A DNA stretch of 64,000 bases from Allodiplogaster sudhausi (Eukaryota > Nematoda > Chromadorea > Rhabditida > Diplogasteridae). The DNA lies in the NCBI GenBank assembly GCA_945643635.1, contig CALZFC010000090.1, positions 821,501 to 885,500 on the forward strand. Direction: 5' to 3'. Shown here in pieces: positions 34,946-46,458 of this stretch. Under the pieces are notes generated by a model that searched no databases, was not told the DNA's origin, and saw only the letters and a program-made list of their open reading frames with translations. The translations under genes and the position numbers were made by a program. Within the stretch, counting starts at the first letter, position 1. Each line of letters opens with the position of its first letter.

Positions 34946-36692
34946 TCTCTCCCTTGCTCGCTCTCCTTCCGCCCCTTCTTTTAGATAACCATCACCAATC
35001 GTTTGTAGCTAACACAAGCAGACCCCCTTCCCATACTGGCCTACCGTCCTCTAGCCCCTCAAAAGAAGATCTTCAAAGCTTCCGTCAAACCCATTGAGAT
35101 AATTCTGTCCTGATCAAAGTGAAAGCTCCGAAAGCATAGACCCATGACGTGGGAATATTTCTGATATGCCTAAACAGATCGATGCGTCAGGTTTCCAGTC
35201 GTCATCGACAGTGGGAAATACTTATTTCTGCACTTTCCAAGTCATGTTCCATCAAAGGCTCTATTGGGCAGGCCCCAAGGAGAGGCCAGGACCGAGCGCA
35301 TTTTTGGTCCCAGCCACTACAGACAATCCCAAGCTTATTCCAAGAAGTACAGCTGCACTTTCCATCATGGTCCCTATCAGAAACGTTATCAGAGCTTGAA
35401 AGCCGGGAATCGTTAAAAGGCAAACGATAGTCCCACCCCTCCCCAGGCCTTTTAGCTTTTCCCTTCAAATATAGCATTCGAAAAGTAACAGTGGCGTCTG
35501 TCTTCCTTTTTATGTGCCAAAAAAAATTATTTTGTGTGTGCTGTCTGCCTTCTCGCCATCATTATACATACATACATACTTGTATACGTCTGTTTGCAGC
35601 CTGAGGGACAAGGAATGGGGAGGGGAGGATGGCGAGGTATTATACAACAAGCAAAGTAGGAAACAAGCATCAGCAGCAGAGAGAGAAAGCCGGTTACGCT
35701 TATCGACGATGATAGCGTTGTATAATGAATGTATTGCTGGAGGGTTAGTTACTCACACAGGCACACAAAGAGACAGGCACACGAACACACATTAACACAC
35801 AAAGACACACAAGCAGATCCCGCTCGATTTGGCCGTCGAAACGACCCCTAGGTCACGCATACAGCAAGCAAGCAGCAGCTTTCTTTGTATACATTTTCCA
35901 TTCTTTCTCTCTTTCTCGCTTTCTCTCTTTCCCTCTTTCTCCCTTTCTCTCTTTCTCTCTTTCTCTCTTTCTCTCTTCTCTCTCTTTCTCTCTTTCTCTC
36001 TTTCTCTCTTTCTCTCTTTCTCTCTTTCTCTCTTTCTCTCTTTCTCTCTTTCTCTCTTTCTCTCTTTCTCTCTTTCTCTCTTTCTCTCTTTCTCTCTTTC
36101 TCTCTTTCTCTCTTTCTCTCTTTCTCTCTTTCTCTCTTTCTCTCTTTCTCTCTTTCTCTCTTTCTCTCTTTCTCTCTTTCTCTCTTTCTCTCTTTCTCTC
36201 TTTCTCTCTTTCTCTCTTTCTCTCTTTCTCTCTTTCTCTCTTTCTCTCTTTCTCTCTTTCTCTCTTTCTCTCTTTCTCTCTTTCTCTCTTTCTCTCTTTC
36301 TCTCTTTCTCTCTTTCTCTCTTTCTCTCTTTCTCTCTTTCTTTCTTTCTCTCTTTCTCTCTTTCTCTCTTTCTCTCTTTCTCTCTTTCTCTCTTTCTCTC
36401 TTTCTCTCTTTCTCTCTTTCTCTCTTTCTCTCTTTCTCTCTTTCTCTCTTTCTCTCTTTCTCTCTTTCTCTCTTTCTCTCTTTCTCTCTTTCTCTCTTTC
36501 TCTCTTTCTCTCTTTCTCTCTTTCTCTCTTTTACTCCCTCTCTCCCATTGTCAGCAGCCTCTCTGTCTCACTATCTCACCAGCGGCAATGAATGGAATGA
36601 GAGTGAAAGTGGCAACAAATGATACATCCCTGGAGAAAGGTGACACAGATAGCACGAGATAGAGAAGAGAAACGGATGCAGTGAGAGAAAGG

Positions 36693-36739
<47 letters not shown>

Positions 36740-36841
36740 GCAGAAGCAGCAGTAGGCAATTGCGGGAAAGGCGTGTGGTCCGAGTCCGGTTCGGATCGGC
36801 CTACCTCCAACCGCCTCCTCAACTGCCTATCTTCAAGCACC

Positions 36842-36888
<47 letters not shown>

Positions 36889-39800
36889 CAGCACGAGACA
36901 AAGAGAACAGTGATGTAGCGAGAAAGATGGCCTGCTTATGGCTGACAATTGTACAGGGAAATTGCGCACCGCTCTTTGTGTACCTATATACGGATGGGCA
37001 ACGCGAGAGGAAGAGCTGTATAAAAAGTGAAGAACAAGGTAAGACGATAGAGAGATGCAGAGAGAGAAAGAAAGATGCGGAGAGAGAGAGTAAGAGAGAG
37101 AGGGAAAATATGCAGAGAGATATAGAGAAGAACCAGACAAGGGAACGAGGATAGAGAGAGAACAAGAAAGAAAGAGAGGGATAGATTGGGAGAGAGAGAG
37201 TATGATCTGGAAAAAAGAACAACAAAAGTATGGATGGCGCAAGGCTACAAACAAGTCGTTGCTTACATTCTCATTTCGATGGAGTATGCGAAAGAAGATG
37301 CGGCAAGGAAGAGGAAGAAGAAGAAGAGGAAGGACAAACATACATAAGATGTTGGCGCATTGTGGCAGAAAGAGAGAAGATTGAAGGAGCGCCACACAAG
37401 GTTGGCCGGAGAAGGTGAGCATATGCATAAGTGTCAACAAATGTATGAATAAATTGATGTATGCATGTACATAGGTTAAATAATCGAACATTAAAAGAAT
37501 AGAACGAGGGAAACTCATGTGAATCTTTTAGTCGTACGGTCATAAGAATTTTGTATTATATATTCTAATTGTAAGAAAAAAATTTCCAAGAATATTTTGG
37601 CACATTTGAAGACCAAAGACCAAAGATCAAAGATCAAACGATGCACCTTGATCAGCGGAATCTGCCTGCCTTCGTGAGTGGTGCCGATAGGCTGCACGGA
37701 GACACGCTCCGGATACGTGACAGCCAGCGCGTTCATGTAGTTGATGACGTCAGCGAAGGAGTGATACTCGGCGGTGTTGAAGTCAATCTGATTGTGAGAG
37801 AGAAATGGAGAGAGAAATTGAGAGATAGAGTTAGAAAGAGAGAGAGAGAGAAAAAGAGCGAGAGAGGGAGATAGAGAGAGAGAAGGGGGGGAAGTGAGAA
37901 ATGGAGAGAGGTAAAAGAGAGTGAGAGCGACTTCTCCCAGAATTCAAAAAAATTAAAAAAAAAATTAAACTAAAAAATGAATGCCATTTCACACCTTGCC
38001 ATCTCGATAGTCCTTCAATCGCTTCTGCGATTTTAGCTTGAGCCTCGCGAGCTTTTGATTCTTGATCACCCTAAATTCGCATTTTCTGTAGAATTCGCAC
38101 ACATTTTTTTGGCTTTCCCAATCAACAATTTCTTATTTAATTTTTTTCTTCTTTTTTGTAAGTTAATAGTTCTTCTTCTTTGTGGATGAGCAGTCAATCT
38201 GTTTTTTTCCTTAACTTGTTCTATAAATTCCTACAAGAGCAGCCTTGGGCGCGTAGTCTAGGAACGCATGAGAATAGAGAAGGCCTTGTGGCTGTTGTGG
38301 CTGTTGTGGCTGTGTGGATGTGTAGGGTGAGTGTGTGAGGAATCGTAGTGGAGACGACCAGATAAGGCGGCAAGGAGGAAGAAGAGTGAAAGCGAGGGGG
38401 GGGGGGTGGCTGTGCTTGCTTGCTTTTTTGGCCTTCTCTTCACTTTCGCTTTCGTGTCCTCGCTCTCCCTTTCTGGAATGTCCCCCTCCCCTTCACTTTC
38501 TTCGGTGAAGAGAGCATCCGCTTCCTTCTTTCTTCTTCTTCATCTATTTCGCTCTCATCATCCATAATCACGACAAGCTTTTTCTCCCTCTTTCTCTCTC
38601 TCGCTCCCTCTCGCTTTCTCTCCCTCCCTCCCTCCCTCTCTCTCTCTCTCTCTCTCTCGTTCCCTCTCTCTCCAATGTTTCACTCCCAAACCAGTGTGTC
38701 TGTCTCTGCACACCAAAGCGGTTGCTTAACTCACAATTGTTCTGCGTCCCTTTTCGTCTAGCCTTCTCGCCCTCTGCATTTCGTATGATCAGTCACTTCT
38801 GGCTCTCTCTTTTTGTCTTTGTCTCCCTCTCTCTCTCGCTCTGTGATTCGCTGAACGCCGATAATGTATTGGCAGAGTTAGCTGATGCACTCTAATTGTA
38901 AGGCGAGACTGAACGATGAAACGCCAATGAGCGAGCACAGCTTAATCTTAAGCAGTTCTGTCATATCGTCGATGTGCAACCAAATCAACTTCTTCCTTTT
39001 GTGCCACTGAAACAGAGACACAAAAGCATAGCACAATTGGATGGTGAAGCGCAGATGACAAAGATGTTCACAGAGCAGCAATTTTGATATGTGATACAAT
39101 TTGTGTACTTCTGGGTAGCATTGTTAAAATAACGTGATAAACCAGGAACTATCCCCAACTTGATTTGAAATAGGAGCTTTTGATAATATTCGAAAGAAGA
39201 GATAATATGAATAAAAAGAATAATAAGTATATTCTAAAGTGAAAGAATGGCACAATTGGATGGTGAAGCGCAGATCTTTATCCCTTACGGTTCATATTCA
39301 TTCATTTTTATTCTCCTATTCTCCGGTCGCGTCATATCTCTACAAGTGTTGTCACATCTTAATTGACGTAGATAAATAAATAATGAAAGAGAAGAAACGG
39401 ACTTCTCGACATCCTCGATCATGACAGAGTGGCTGACGTTGTGGGCGGTGAGCTCGTCCAGCAGCTCCTCTCTCACCTCATCGCGCACCATGACGTGCAC
39501 CTCGCGGCCAATGGCTTGAGGGCCCTTCCAGAAGTCAATCTGAGACAGGGATTCTTTCTGAGACAGGAACTTTTCTACGATTTCGTTCTTGAAAATTTGT
39601 GTCCAAAAAAAAGTAAAAAAAAAAGTGCCAAAATACCATTGGCGACATTCACATATATGTATGTATGCATGTTCAGTCAGGAAAATTCACTTGAAACGTT
39701 TTGCAAGGTTTACTGCTTTTCTTGGGTAAGTGGATATGATTGACAGTCGATAAATGTTTGGCATATTGTCAGCATATCAGAATTGTATATTTCTATAGTA

Positions 39801-40761
39801 TACTCAAAGAGCACGCATAATGTGTGTATGTATGTGTGCTGACCATGAGTACTGCGTGATTGCAATGTAATGAAAAACTAGGATCTAAAGCGCAGCTGCC
39901 AACAGTATGTGGCATAATCTTCTTTTTTCGCTTATCGTTAACAAAACAAGAACATCAAAATCATTCTGCTTTCACAAATGCCTTCACTATCGTGGCTCGC
40001 TGATCAGCTGGCTGGTTGATACAGATAAATGTACGAGTGAATGATAGTGGTGTGAGCACATTCTATACTTATATATCTGTTGATTTAAGCATTTTTTTCA
40101 CCAAGTCTTATGTACACTTTCGCTCTAGTATACCACCAAATCATTAGGTAAAATTAGCTCTTCATTTGCGTTTTGTCTGAGTATACATCTGAAGAAAAAA
40201 ATAAAACAAGAAATCAAAGAACAGGAGGCTCAGTAAATTGTGTTCAAAATCAAAAAGGGCGCACATCAAGAATGTAGACCAAACATGAAATGACAAAGTA
40301 ACAAATGATCAGTGACAAATACTCACCCTGTTGTCCCTTTGTAGAGCGTGCAGAAAGTCGAGCTGCTCTGGCGACTTTGGCAGCAGTCGAAAGACTGAGA
40401 ATTGCCTGAAATGGAATATACATTCATAATATGAATGTACTGTGCACGCCCATAAATAATTTTTTTTACAACTTTTTTTTTTCGTTTTTCTTCTGAAGAG
40501 TGAGATTCGTCTCACAATATTCCATATAAATCATGTATATTCGAATCAGCACAAAATTTTAGCTTAAAAAACTTCAATTATTCAAATTATCTTACAATAA
40601 TACAACAACAAAAATTCTTTTAGCGTTTTTTTTTGAATTCTTATTCGTATAACCGGCAAAGCAATATCCAACTTGGCCGATGCTGTCGCAAGAAGCAGCG
40701 CAGCTGCCACGACGAGAGCGAGGACGGTCGAGGCCGACGTCGGCCATGGCGAGGCGAGCAT
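30915..40761 (-). CDS. Secreted M14A zinc carboxypeptidase with C-terminal ShKT domain (CP3)
   Basis: Fifteen exons (minus): 40673-40761, 40327-40405, 39403-39539, 37995-38070, 37647-37787, 33638-33745, 33329-33451, 33102-33156, 32830-32894, 32611-32649, 32265-32423, 31999-32083, 31702-31823, 31211-31398, 30915-31008; 519 aa. Seen: signal peptide (core VLALVVAAALLLATASA), propeptide with IDFWKGP, a Lys-rich activation segment (exon 4), zinc ligands H194/E197 (IHAREW) and H333 (TLHSYSQI), N282/R283 (GVDLNRNFDWFF), Tyr386, and catalytic E409 (LFELRP). S1' position 255 is Glu393, suggesting preference for basic C-termini (inference). A Pro/Thr linker leads to a six-Cys ShKT module, C480-C513, split by the last intron. 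An upstream in-frame Met (40833) is possible; 40761 was chosen because the signal peptide starts there. Intron 13 has a GC donor (GCAAGA). Intron 5 spans 3.9 kb of microsatellite. Confidence 0.92.
31497..31646. mobile_element. MITE-like element, CP3 intron 13
   Basis: Starts AAAAGGGGACACGAAGCTC and ends near ACTCCTTTGAA; internally shares AATTTTTCTGACT and CTCTCTAAATCA with the copy at 32118-32248. A degenerate member of the TTTAAAGG family. Confidence 0.5.
32118..32248. mobile_element. MITE-like element, CP3 intron 11
   Basis: 131 bp bounded by TTTAAAGGAGC and GCTCCTTTAAA, which are perfect inverted repeats. It fills most of the 181-bp intron. It is the cleanest two-ended copy of the short family type. 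Confidence 0.7.
33746..37646. repeat. CP3 intron 5, large microsatellite-filled intron
   Basis: 3.9 kb with CT tracts (34840-34955), the long octamer array, GA tracts (36695-36735, 36845-36882, 37035-37200), a CA-rich patch (35755-35812) and pyrimidine-rich 34110-34330. Several large Ser/Leu/Phe frames here are repeat translations. No exon was recognised. Confidence 0.65.
35900..36532 (+). repeat. Octamer satellite array (CTTTCTCT)n
   Basis: About 630 bp of tandem CTTTCTCT, roughly 75 copies, highly uniform apart from a shortened unit near 35975 and a TTTCTTTCTTTC slip near 36338. It lies in CP3 intron 5, pyrimidine-rich on the strand opposite to the gene. Confidence 0.92.
38071..39402. repeat. 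CP3 intron 3
   Basis: Contains a G run (38396-38406), CT-rich blocks (38580-38672, 38826-38840) and a 23-bp direct repeat, GCACAATTGGATGGTGAAGC plus CAG, at 39031 and 39248. No exon was seen. Confidence 0.5.
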
Positions 40762-41442
40762 AGAAAAGAGTGAGCCGCGTAAAAAAAATGAAGAAGAGGA
40801 GGAGGAGGTGCGGCGGCGGGATAATACACACACACCGGTACGTGTGTGGGTTTCGCCTGATCCGGTTGGCTGAGTGGGTGGATAGAGGGACCGGCTTTTA
40901 GGCTACTTGAGGAGAGGTGGGTGGGTTTTTTTAGCGGGTTTTGGGTGGGTTTTGGGTGTATTATGCGCTCTCCGGTGCCAGAAGGTCACCCTCGGCGGCT
41001 CTTTTGGTCAACGGACGCAGAGAGCGACAGCGACGAGCTGCAGACAGCCCGGTCGACGAAGAGCAAGGAGAAGGAGGCGGAGCTTGCTCACTCTCTCTCT
41101 CTCTCTCTCTCTCTCTCCTGTCTCTATGTGTCAGGCTATCTCACTCTCACTCTCTAACTCACTCTCCTATCTTCCCTTTCTCTTCCTCTCTCTCTCTCTC
41201 TTTCTCTCTCTCTCTTTTTCTCTCTCTCTCTCTATTCTCACAGACGTCGCTCGCAGTAGTCAGTCACACACGTTCGCGATCACTTTCAAAGTTCCGCCCA
41301 TTTTTCGCGATCTCCCCTTAGGGGCTTGGATCAGTACGCAAAAGATCGATAGGGATAATTCTTGTACTTCTACAAAGACGCAAACACACTCGGGGAGGGA
41401 AAGAAGGGAAGTAGAGAGGGAATTCACTTAGAGAGGGAGAGA

Positions 41443-41479
<37 letters not shown>

Positions 41480-42020
41480 AGATAGAGAGGAGGGAGAGTG
41501 AGGGGAGAGGCCGACATAGGGATGATCGTGGTGCGCGCTCAAGCACTCCTCTTCGCCTATTCTTACGCACTCTCTCTCTTTCTCTCTCGCTCTCTTTCTC
41601 TCTCTCTCTGTCTCCATTTTCATTCCATATTTGATCTTCCCATCCACTCATCTGTCTCTCCTCTCTCCTCTCCCTCAGTTTCACTCTCTCTCACTCTCTC
41701 CCAGTCTCTCTCTCTCTCTCTCTCTTTCTCTGTTTCTTCCCTCTCTTTCAACTCTTCCCCTTTCCCTCCCCCGCTTTCTCAATCCATCTCTCTCTCTTCC
41801 TCTTCCAAGACCTCCAGTGTCCTTCCTCGCTTCATCTCCTCCAGCGTACGCCGCCCATAAGCTGCGCCCCGAAAGGCGCGCATATAACCGGTATCGTTCA
41901 CTCATACACTCACTCGCGCTCTTTCTCTGTTTCTCTCTCTCTCTCTCTCTCTCTATCTGTCACTCTCCCTCTTGCACACAGCAAAACCACAGTTGTTAAG
42001 AAGAAAACAGAGAGAAAGAA

Positions 42021-42054
<34 letters not shown>

Positions 42055-42824
42055 GGAGAGAGAGAGGGGGAGAGAGATAGAGAGGCTAGTAGATATGGAG
42101 TGAGAGATGGAGAATGCAGTTAGCGAGAGTGAGATGTAGACATCCAAACAAAGAAGTGAGCAGTAAGAGTAAGCATTGTAAGCATGTAGTGTGAATGCCA
42201 TCCATATACCTATGCACAGACATATGTACATACATACTATGTACATATAAAACGATGTCACGTAAAATTTTTTTTTTAATATTTGTAATGGCCTTGTCAT
42301 TAATTTCTATAGGAACAATTGTGAACACGCTTATTTGCTTTTTTTTATAATTAGAAACCCTTATTTGACTAGCGACAAGACTTTCGCCTATACTGCAGAA
42401 GAAAAAAAACCGAATTACATACTATATGCGAATTAAAAATGGAGGAAGGGAAACCGATTCTTATACCAACCGCCGTAATTCATCGCATAAGCAAGATTCT
42501 GCTTTCCCGTGCGGAAAGAGATTTTTTATTGTCACTCACGATTCCAGCACAACCTGTACACGTTTCTATGTCTGTAGAATGAAATGTGTGTTATGTTTTT
42601 TTGATCACTTAATTGGCCGCCCTCTCCTCTTACTCTCTTCTCTCTCTCCCTCTATCTCTCTCTCTCTCTCCCTCTCTCTCTCTCCCTCTCCGTCTCCCTC
42701 TGTCTGAGCCAGTCTGAGCACATTCGAAACTCGCCTTCTTGATTTACTTGCGCATTATACCCATAGGATTTCTTTTTCCCTCTCTCTCTTTCCCCCTCCT
42801 TCGATAACTCGCGCTCTCTCTCGC

Positions 42825-42855
<31 letters not shown>

Positions 42856-43639
42856 TTCCCACTCTCTCTATATCTCGCTCTTTCTCTCGCTCTCCTCTTG
42901 CACTCCATGTTCTCCGTCTACGCGTTCTTGTATTCTCTCCTTCTCTACCACGTCAACATGTTTGTCTCGGTCTTTATTCTCTTCCACGTACAGGTAACCC
43001 GGGGTATCATTGTTTCTCTCTTCCTTGTACTCTCAATACTCTGTATCTCCTCTCTCTCTCTCACACTGCTTCTCTCTCTCTCTCTACTTCTCACACTCTC
43101 ATTCTCAATCTCTCTCTCTCTCTCTCTCCACCTCTCCTGACTCGTTCCCCGTGGTACTCTTTTTTTGTTTACATTGCATATGTTTGATAGCCCCACATCG
43201 AAGAAGACAGATTCGGGTCGGCGACTCGCTGCGAGTACTTTTCATTCTATTCTACCACATTGTGAGTTAACCCACCTTCTCCGGTTTTTAATTATTTTAC
43301 CTTGCTACTCTCCGTTTTTTCATCGATTTATGTATATCCATTGAATTTAATTATTGACCTAAGTAAATTATTCCCGAATAGTGCTCTAGAGCCAAACGGC
43401 CATTAGCAGTCATTTCCCGACGAACAAGAAAAGCTAATGCACGAAGTATGAAATTATGATGTTATCATTTTATTCGTTGAAAACATGCGCAAATGAGGCA
43501 AAAGGCACTCGCCAATTTACATGTGCTCATGGAAATCTTCCTGGGATAAATCAAGAAGAAACATTGTTTTAAATTTTCATCTCCAACATGGATAACTGTC
43601 GAGATAACGCGTGGTTGTGGTTATGTTGACGGGAAGATA
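40762..43639. other. Upstream region of CP3, including the first part of duplication copy A
   Basis: 40762-41090 is single-copy and GC-richer. From about 41115 the sequence recurs at about 46079 onward. It is mostly CT/GA repeats (41094-41118, 41190-41235, 41440-41480, 41570-41610, 41930-41955, 42005-42080, 42640-42700, 42825-42860, 43040-43135). The part at about 41714-42625 is missing from copy B. No gene was recognised. Confidence 0.55.
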
Positions 43640-44245
43640 TTATTTAGAAGAATTAATAGAACACATAAGAGTGAGACGACAGAGTGAAGTTGCGATGCGG
43701 ATGATGTGCTCATTGTGCTCATTGTAGTTGATTACGGTAGCATCATCCGGTATGATTACCGTACTGCTTCTATGATGAGACACTACTGTATGCTGCTGCT
43801 GTGGGGCGGCCGTCTCAGGAGCCATTTCGGCGTTTTTCGGATCACTCTCTCTCCTGACCCGGAAACTGGCGCGGACGGCGAGAACGGCGTCCGCGTCTGA
43901 GGCGGAAGCGGCGAGCGCTTCTGAAGCGGAAGAGAAGGCGGCAAGCCGAGTCTTGGCCGTCCTCTTCTTCGTCCGGTCGCACTCTGTCTGCATGCAGCTA
44001 CGGCACACGTGCAGATTGCAGAAGATGTTGACTTCGTTGCTGGAAACATAAAAGAATCTCATCCGTTATACTCCATTGTGTAAATTCCTCCTTTTTATTT
44101 ACTTATTATTTAAATTATTTAAAATATTAGACAGGGACGAGAAATTAAACCACTGTTTTAATATAAAGCATCAGCGTGTATCAAAAAGAGAATTAACGGT
44201 TATCGCTGTTTTCCGCGTAGGTTGAGAGAAAAAGACAGCCGAAGA

Positions 44246-44278
<33 letters not shown>

Positions 44279-45449
44279 TAAATAGAGGTTAAGGAAGAGA
44301 ACAAGTGAGAGAGGTGCAAAAAATCGCAAGGAGAGAGAGAAACTGAGAGATAGAAAAAGAGAGAGGGACAAAGAGAGGCGGAGATTGCGTGGGACAGAGA
44401 GAGAGCGAGACATGTGGAGAAAGAGATAGGAAAGAATATGAACAGGCATAAATGTCATCATTCGAGTCGGGGGATAACAGATGAACAGGAATAACCCTCG
44501 GATTAACAATGCGAAAACAGCGACGTAGACAGGCTAGAACGGAATTTTTCACTTTTAGGGATCTGGCTACCACTGTTAGTGAAATGGAGAATCTTATGAT
44601 GATTTTCTCTGCATTTTAATGTTTATTTTTTTTCAAATAAAAATATATACATAGTATACTTTTTACTTCAAATTAGCATGTAACACGAGTACCTCGTGGG
44701 AAACGCCCACGCTTTGATGTGATTGAGAAAGAGAGTCGTGTCTGGTGGCTTGCGAGAGACGCGAAAGTCGGTCCAGACGTCTCCTGAATGGCGAAATAGA
44801 AGATGGCTAAATAGTTGTTTTTTTTAATCACACATAGCCATAAGCGATTACACGATCAATGGATAAAATGAATACTCCTCAAATAAAACACTTTATCATT
44901 TCATTGATCTAAACCTGCATTTGTTTACAATAATACACCTTATTTTATTAATTTAGAAATATTTGCCCAATTAATCCCCACATGCCTGCAATCTGCAATG
45001 AGCACCCGCTTTCGTCCGCGAGCTCAAGCGATGACTTGCCGTCGGTGGCCCAGCAACGGCCGAGGCGAGCCGAGGTTCCGGGCGTTATCACACGCACCGA
45101 GTAGCTCTAAAGAATAAAGGGCGCCAAACTCAACCGTATAATCTATGCGAATTTTTCTGCCTATTCTAGTCATGTTTGGACAGGAATGAGCTCTATTTAT
45201 TTACCACTGTACCGGATGGCTCCTTAAAAGAATTTTGCGAAATATTGCCAGACTAACGACACGATCTCCAACGGCGAGTGCTTGAGAACGGGCGAAAACT
45301 TGAGAACGGGCGAATCCGGCGAGATGCCATCCAGAACGGCGACCTCAAGAATATTACTTGTTAAAAAATAAAATAAATCTTCTATACCATACTTATACTT
45401 TTCTCACCTGGAAAGCGATATATGAATCTGTGCGTACTTTTCATAGTGC
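43640..45449 (-). pseudogene. ZP-domain gene fragment (3' half), decayed copy
   Basis: Copies of exons 5-9 of the ZP gene at 47619-56498: 45408-45449, 45258-45356, 44986-45106, 44693-44783, 43640-44039. Exons 1-4 are absent, so there is no signal peptide and no ZP-N half. The copy of exon 6 is 99 nt instead of 85: a 4-bp loss plus an 18-bp tandem duplication break the frame before the VGDRV motif. A one-base difference near the 3' end shifts the C-terminus, replacing the hydrophobic tail seen in the intact gene. The remaining pieces (CWATD, CNLHVCRSCMQTEC) still match well. Origin: 3' half of the ZP gene carried by the tandem duplication. Confidence 0.85.
45115..45228. mobile_element. MITE-like element in the ZP pseudogene intron
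   Basis: Counterpart of 49101-49227, with end GGCTCCTTAAA slightly degraded. It was carried along by the duplication. Confidence 0.5.
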
Positions 45450-45488
45450 CTAAATATGAACAAATTTCCTACGATTCGAATCTGTTCT

Positions 45489-45521
45489 GTATGCAGACGC
45501 GTTATCCATTGCGAACCACGG
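45489..45521 (-). pseudogene. tRNA-Arg relic, 5' portion only
   Basis: Plus-strand GCAGACGCGTTATCCATTGC is identical to part of the 5' half of the nearby tRNA-Arg genes, followed by a damaged acceptor (GAACCACGGC). The 3' half is gone. The duplicate at about 49470-49502 is decayed further. Confidence 0.6.
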
Positions 45522-45701
45522 CAAGCGGTCTTTGAACCCTAATTGTAAGAAGGTGAGCGGTACAATCCTCAGAGCTAATAGCAATTTTCCTCATCCTAGG
45601 GGCGCGACTAAATTGTGCACAGCCCACCAATTTTTTCGTACTACGAGATTTCACGTTTGTACGTTCCGAAAAATTTTTCAAACAATAAACGTAAAATATT
45701 T

Positions 45702-45774
45702 CGAACATGGTAGGATTCGAACCTGCAATCTTCTACTCCGTAGGCAGACGCGTTATCCATTGCGCCACACGGCC
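45702..45774 (-). tRNA. tRNA-Arg(ACG), degraded copy, probable pseudogene
   Basis: 73-nt cloverleaf with anticodon ACG in loop CTACGGA. It has one acceptor-stem mismatch (pair 3-70) and one T-stem C-A mismatch, and a G-U in the anticodon stem. It is part of duplication copy A. These defects suggest relaxed constraint. Confidence 0.7.
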
Positions 45775-45948
45775 TTAAATACCGTTTAATTACCGCTACT
45801 CTATGTCCCCATATTGAGTGCATATTTATAAAAAAAAAATCCCTCCTCTAATTGTAAACGTTTGTACAAAGCGACAATGGCGACACATTCATATCTTGTT
45901 TTTTTCTTCAAAAATCCATTCGTTTCAAGCAGTAAGTGTAAAAGTTTT

Positions 45949-46021
45949 CGACCATGGTAGGATTCGAACCTGCAATCTTCTGCTCCGTAGGCAGACGCGT
46001 TATCCATTGCGCCACACGGCC
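45949..46021 (-). tRNA. tRNA-Arg(ACG), one T-stem mismatch
   Basis: 73 nt, anticodon ACG, acceptor stem GGCCGTG/CATGGTC fully paired with two G-U pairs. The T stem GCAGG/CCTAC carries one C-A mismatch. B-box core GGTTCGAAT is intact. Possibly still transcribed; functionality uncertain. Confidence 0.8.
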
Positions 46022-46040
46022 ATGCATTGCTTTCAATTAC

Positions 46041-46411
46041 CGAAAAATTGAAATGTCCCCATATTAAGGGCATGTTTATCTCTCTCCTGTCTCTATGTGT
46101 CAGGCTATCTCACTCTCACTCTCTAACTCACTCTTCTATCTTCCCTTTCTCTTCCTCTCTCTCTCTCTCTTTCTCTCTCTCTCTTTTTCTCTCTCTCTCT
46201 CTATTCTCACAGACGTCGCTCGCAGTAGTCAGTCACACACGTTCGCGATCACTTTCAAAGTTCCGCCCATTTTTCGCGATCTCCCCTTAGGGGCTTGGAT
46301 CAGTACGCGAAAGATCGATAGGGATAATTCTTGTACTTCTACAAAGACGCAAACACACTCGGGGAGGGAAAGAAGGGAAGTAGAGAGGGAATTCACTTAG
46401 AGAGGGAAAGA

Positions 46412-46458
<47 letters not shown>

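Larger units (their letters stand above)
41115..46040. repeat. Direct segmental duplication, copy A
   Basis: Left unit of an abutting tandem duplication. It runs from CTGTCTCTATGTGTCAGGC (about 41117) through CT-rich flank, five ZP exons, and two tRNA-Arg copies to about 46040. Copy B repeats the same order from about 46079 to about 50780. Nucleotide identity is high outside microsatellites. Edges are approximate because repeats blur the left end. Confidence 0.85.

Noticed and set aside
35829..36662. 277- and 245-codon frames rich in Phe, Leu and Ser on plus
   Set aside because: They are pure translations of the CTTTCTCT octamer array; any frame stays open because the unit has no stop codon.
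36571..37518. 315-codon minus frame
   Set aside because: Composed of Ser/Leu translated from CT/GA microsatellites inside CP3 intron 5; no domain and no splice logic.
21246..40761. Possible operon of the minus-strand genes
   Set aside because: Gaps between same-strand genes are over 1 kb, far more than the roughly 100 bp typical of nematode operons, and no SL2-type signals were recognised.
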